Shown one piece after another: positions 61,172-64,000 of a DNA stretch of 64,000 bases; position 1 is the first letter of the stretch; every line of letters begins with the position of its first letter. Source of the DNA: Bacillota bacterium (GTDB taxonomy: Bacteria > Bacillota > Clostridia > Acetivibrionales > JAEXSP01); the NCBI GenBank assembly GCA_023453795.1, contig JAEXSP010000019.1, positions 377,174 to 441,173 on the forward strand, written 5' to 3'. The translations under genes and the position numbers were made by a program. The notes under the pieces were generated by a model that saw only the letters and a list, made by a program, of their open reading frames with translations, was not told the origin of the DNA and did not search any database.

Positions 61172-61469
61172 ACTATAAATCCCCTATTCTATACTGCCTA
61201 TATAAATATATATGCAGGAAGTCAAGGGGATAAAATTTGTCCCAGGGGGATAATGTAGGGGTTTTAATGAAATTGTTTTATAAATGACATTATTCATCAA
61301 GTAATTGTTTCAAAAAATCCTTTAATTCAATTTCAGATTTGCTCTGTCAATTAAAGACACTGCCCTCCGCATCTGTCAAGATATGATTGGAAATTTAGCA
61401 GCTTTATAGTATTATGAATCCAGATACAAATTTGAATTTGTTACTGTACTAAAGGATATAAAAAGTGCC

Positions 61470-61528
61470 ATTTTAGCCGATGTAAAAGCATTTTGACATG
61501 GTATTTTAGGCAATGTAAAAGTGGTTTG
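61470..61528. promoter_or_regulatory. Two direct repeats upstream of the XRE gene
   Basis: ATTTTAGCCGATGTAAAAG (61470) and ATTTTAGGCAATGTAAAAG (61503) recur with a 33-base period, about three helical turns, before the XRE membrane regulator. They look like operators for autoregulation. The 409-base gap 61172-61580 also contains GGGGATAA-type repeats (61227-61254) near the recombinase promoter. Confidence 0.5.
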
Positions 61529-61580
61529 ATAGACTTTTGAAGATCCTGGACTGATAATAAGATCAACAAGGAGAACTGCA

Positions 61581-62213
61581 ATGGAGATTGGAAGTAAGCT
61601 GAAAAGTGCAAGGACAAAAATGGGAATGACACAGGAAAAAGTAGCTGAGGAGATTGGCGTTAGCCGGCAGACGATTTCTAACTGGGAAAACAACAGGTCT
61701 TTTCCAGATATTATTAGCGTTATCAGCTTAAGTGATCTTTATTCTGTCAGCCTTGATGAATTATTGAAGGAGGATAAGAAAATGATCGAATATCTCGATA
61801 AAAGTACAAATGAGGTTAAGAGCCGTCAGAGGTTTTTTAAGTTAATACAGGTTATGAGTTATCTGTTAATCTGGGCAATGTCGATTATTGTATTCTGGAT
61901 TGGAGGAAGATCAGACGCATTGGGATATTCACTGGTTGTATTCTATCTTGTTTTACCTGTAAGTACGTTAGTGATTTCTGTATTTATCGGACAAGATAGC
62001 GGTTGGGCTAATTATAAATGGATTATGCTGCTGTTTTTTGGATTTATGTATGCACTTGCTTCTTATGCCACTTTTAGTTTAGCTAATACAGTTGCTTTCG
62101 GAAATTTGAATGCCCCAGATATAACCGGGTTACTTCCAGGAATTTTATGCTCAGCAGTCGGAATGATAATTGGTACAATTATTAGTGTAATAAAAGCGAA
62201 AAAAGCGAATTAG
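61581..62213 (+). CDS. XRE-family regulator with membrane domain
   Basis: A 210-residue protein with a Cro/C1 helix-turn-helix (5-60, MTQEKVAEEIGVSRQTISNW) and four membrane helices (about 88-205). AAGGAG precedes the ATG. Such DNA-binding membrane proteins often sense envelope stress or an antibiotic. Two direct repeats upstream suggest it represses its own gene. A terminator follows at 62238. Confidence 0.85.
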   Translation: MEIGSKLKSARTKMGMTQEKVAEEIGVSRQTISNWENNRSFPDIISVISLSDLYSVSLDELLKEDKKMIEYLDKSTNEVKSRQRFFKLIQVMSYLLIWAMSIIVFWIGGRSDALGYSLVVFYLVLPVSTLVISVFIGQDSGWANYKWIMLLFFGFMYALASYATFSLANTVAFGNLNAPDITGLLPGILCSAVGMIIGTIISVIKAKKAN

Positions 62214-62237
62214 ACTTTACTCCAGAACCAGCCAAAA

Positions 62238-62272
62238 AGGACTAAGTCCGGTATAATACCTAACTTAGTCCT
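62238..62272 (+). terminator. Terminator-like hairpin after the XRE gene
   Basis: A perfect 10-base stem AGGACTAAGT/ACTTAGTCCT around a 15-base loop, followed by CTTGCTT. The T run is poor. Confidence 0.55.
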
Positions 62273-62343
62273 CTTGCTTAATCCTTGACTATATTTTGTC
62301 TGACTTATTTTGGGGCAGGTTCAAAAGAACCTTTCCACACTGC

Positions 62344-63744
62344 TTATTCCTGAAGATCAAATGCTTTTCCAAGGAAGATTATATTTCCTTTCTTTTCATC
62401 GGCAATTACAAAAACAAACGGCCTGTCTGCTATAAATTCCGGATGTTCTACCGGCATTACAGATGTAGGCATTAATACAGCTGTTACAGCAGCAGCTTCA
62501 GTACCTTTTTCATTCACTTCAACTACAGCCTTATGTTTTACTTCGCTGATGAAAAGGCCAGGAGCTATTCCTGTAAAATCAGCCGTACTGTCAAATGCTT
62601 TATTCATACCCAATGTTTTTAATGCATCGTTAAGAGACTCGGTATATTCCATTTTAAAACGCGGCAGTAACAGCTCAACATCTCTGGCGCTTGCTATGCT
62701 CTTTTTTATTTCATTCCACTTTTCTGCATTCAGATTTGCAATTAAGTCATTTACATTGCCGTCAGGAAGTATACAGTACATCGCCATGCTGCCGTTTCCA
62801 TACGGAAGCCTTACGGCTTTGTAGCCCGTACCTTCTCCGTAATCCATTGTTTCATGGATTTTTTTCATATACACAACATTTTTGCGTACATTATTCCCAG
62901 TATAAAAACTACCGTTGTAGGACATTTTTTCATCGAAAATATTTGTCCATTGGCCCTTAAAATAAATGGCATTTATCAGGCATAAGGCCATATCGTCCAG
63001 AGGAGGCTGCAGCATAGAGGGAATCAAATGATTGGTAGCATTCGATATCCAGGTGTTTATTGTATTTGCAGCATCGGGGCTTGTAAAATCTATGGGTGAT
63101 ATATATGAACCGAATATATTTTTATTGGTTTCCAAGAAATTATTGTTAATATTCAGGTTGTATTTGTACCAGATAGAGTTGCTTATATTTAACTTCACCA
63201 TGGGATCTATACTGTTTAGATATTCAAGAATAGTCTTATATCCCCGGTTTATAGTGTTTATATCAAGCCCCTCGTATTTTAATGCTTTTGTCATTTCGTC
63301 CCTTGTAGTACTGCCTGCGCCCTGATATACCATTGAAAGGGCTGTTGAAATACTCAACGGAGAAATGAACACATTCTTTTCGGAATTATTTTTGTTTGAA
63401 ACTTTAAAAATATCAAAGGCAAAATCTGTATTTGCCTTTATAACCTTTATGTCGTCATTTTGCGCAGGAATAAGCAGTGCTTTTTTAAGGGCTGCATAGT
63501 CTAAAGCATCAATTTGTCCGTCGCCGTTCAGGTCAAAAACAGCTGAAGGATTGGGAGTTTTAAACATTAGCAGACACAATTTAAACTCCACCAGGTCAAG
63601 CGCATCTGTTTCCCCATCAAGATTTAGGTCGCCCCATAACGGTTGAGTCACAGCAGCGGAAGCGGTAGTAAGCAATGCTGCAGATGCCAGGACAAATGAC
63701 ATAAGAAGGCTCAGCAGCAGTCTGTTTAGTTTCGTTCTCAACAT
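62344..63744 (-). CDS. Cellulosomal serpin with N-terminal type I dockerin
   Basis: A 466-residue secreted protease inhibitor from the ATG at 63744 (GGAGG 8 bases upstream). A signal peptide (1-31) is followed by two dockerin Ca2+ loops (LNLDGETDALDLVEFK and LNGDGQIDALDYAALK, about 39-88), then a serpin (about 100-466). The hinge of the reactive loop reads EKGTEAAAVTAV, as required for insertion, so it should be inhibitory, with the scissile bond near MPTSVM. It probably docks on a cohesin scaffold to protect the cellulosome against foreign proteases. Confidence 0.93.
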   Translation of the reverse strand: MLRTKLNRLLLSLLMSFVLASAALLTTASAAVTQPLWGDLNLDGETDALDLVEFKLCLLMFKTPNPSAVFDLNGDGQIDALDYAALKKALLIPAQNDDIKVIKANTDFAFDIFKVSNKNNSEKNVFISPLSISTALSMVYQGAGSTTRDEMTKALKYEGLDINTINRGYKTILEYLNSIDPMVKLNISNSIWYKYNLNINNNFLETNKNIFGSYISPIDFTSPDAANTINTWISNATNHLIPSMLQPPLDDMALCLINAIYFKGQWTNIFDEKMSYNGSFYTGNNVRKNVVYMKKIHETMDYGEGTGYKAVRLPYGNGSMAMYCILPDGNVNDLIANLNAEKWNEIKKSIASARDVELLLPRFKMEYTESLNDALKTLGMNKAFDSTADFTGIAPGLFISEVKHKAVVEVNEKGTEAAAVTAVLMPTSVMPVEHPEFIADRPFVFVIADEKKGNIIFLGKAFDLQE

Positions 63745-63881
63745 AACAAATACCTCCATATTTAAATTAATAGACCCATTTTTTGTCATATTTTCCATGA
63801 AGTCTATTAATATATATATTCGTTGACCTATTACTTTTTATGTGGGCTTACCCGGATGAAATTTGCTCAAAAAAATAAAGG

Positions 63882-63921
63882 GGCTGTCTCAAAATAAACT
63901 TTGAGGCAGCTCTTTTTTCGT
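63882..63921 (+). mobile_element. Possible insertion-sequence end at the right edge
   Basis: AGGGGCTGTCTCAAA and TTTGAGGCAGCTCTTTTTT pair into a long hairpin. The GGGGCTGTCTCAAAAT start is the kind of terminal sequence I recall for IS1182-type elements, and the following DNA leads out of the window without a gene. It might instead be a plain terminator. Confidence 0.35.
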
Positions 63922-64000
63922 CGAAAAAACGCAAGAAGTGCACCCTAAGATGCACCAAATGTGGTAGAATATAGTTGTGAACAAAATATTACTACACAAA

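Overview
The window looks like a chromosomal segment of a low-GC, Gram-positive, anaerobic clostridium. The reasons are strong AGGAGG-type ribosome sites, AT-rich intergenic DNA, a Gram-positive lipid II amidotransferase subunit, c-di-AMP and Mg2+ riboswitches, and a secreted serpin carrying a type I dockerin. The dockerin implies a cellulosome, so a relative of Acetivibrio, Pseudobacteroides or Ruminiclostridium is likely. This is inference from content; no database search was possible.

Layout. 1-4060: an edge-cut TetR regulator, an APC amino-acid permease, a GreA-family factor, an SdpI-like membrane protein and a small membrane protein. 4225-18470: one long leftward operon of fourteen genes that looks like an undescribed type II PKS/FAS-like lipid pathway. 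It encodes KS, ACP, a KASIII-like enzyme, a B12-type radical SAM enzyme, an acyltransferase, 3-hydroxyacyl dehydrogenase, two crotonases, a membrane-tethered CrtI-like flavoenzyme, a tethered flavodoxin, a CDP-alcohol phosphatidyltransferase, a PPTase, a type II thioesterase and a membrane GT2. The acyltransferase lacks the malonate-binding Arg and the KASIII-like protein lacks the His of HQAN. 18637-21409: a consensus-like promoter for the operon, then a 7TM histidine kinase and a receiver-XRE response regulator that probably control it.

21735-34175 is an accessory region: NagZ, a LysM protein, a flavoprotein, then a patchwork of duplications and decay. It holds a broken hsdS, an unfamiliar two-gene module with a nuclease-like protein, a REP-associated (Y1) transposase, a broken LysM copy, a Phd/ParE-type toxin-antitoxin pair with a second decayed toxin, and a four-gene restriction-modification island with two m5C methyltransferases. 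The island lies between inverted 43-base REP-like repeats.

34336-57941 is mostly housekeeping and envelope biology: scpA/scpB/trpS (trpS with an Fe-S-type Cys motif), an M50 protease, an operon of zinc-ribbon, Ig-like and giant VWA proteins, an M-box-controlled NRAMP/MgtE-N pair, UppP with a DedA-PAP2 fusion, GatD, an SDR, a c-di-AMP-riboswitch-controlled NlpC/P60 hydrolase, a chemoreceptor and two alpha/beta hydrolases. 58341-64000: an HD-GYP protein, a large serine recombinase with a 34-residue leader ORF, an XRE membrane regulator with direct-repeat operators, the dockerin-serpin, and at the right edge what looks like one end of an insertion sequence.

In the lipid cluster, the KASIII-like enzyme and acyltransferase probably start the chain on the ACP and the KS elongates it. 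The CoA-type dehydrogenase and crotonases would process the beta carbon, and the radical SAM and CrtI-like enzymes would modify the chain. The phosphatidyltransferase and GT2 suggest a membrane phospho- or glycolipid product rather than a diffusible antibiotic. This order is inferred from families and gene neighbourhood only.
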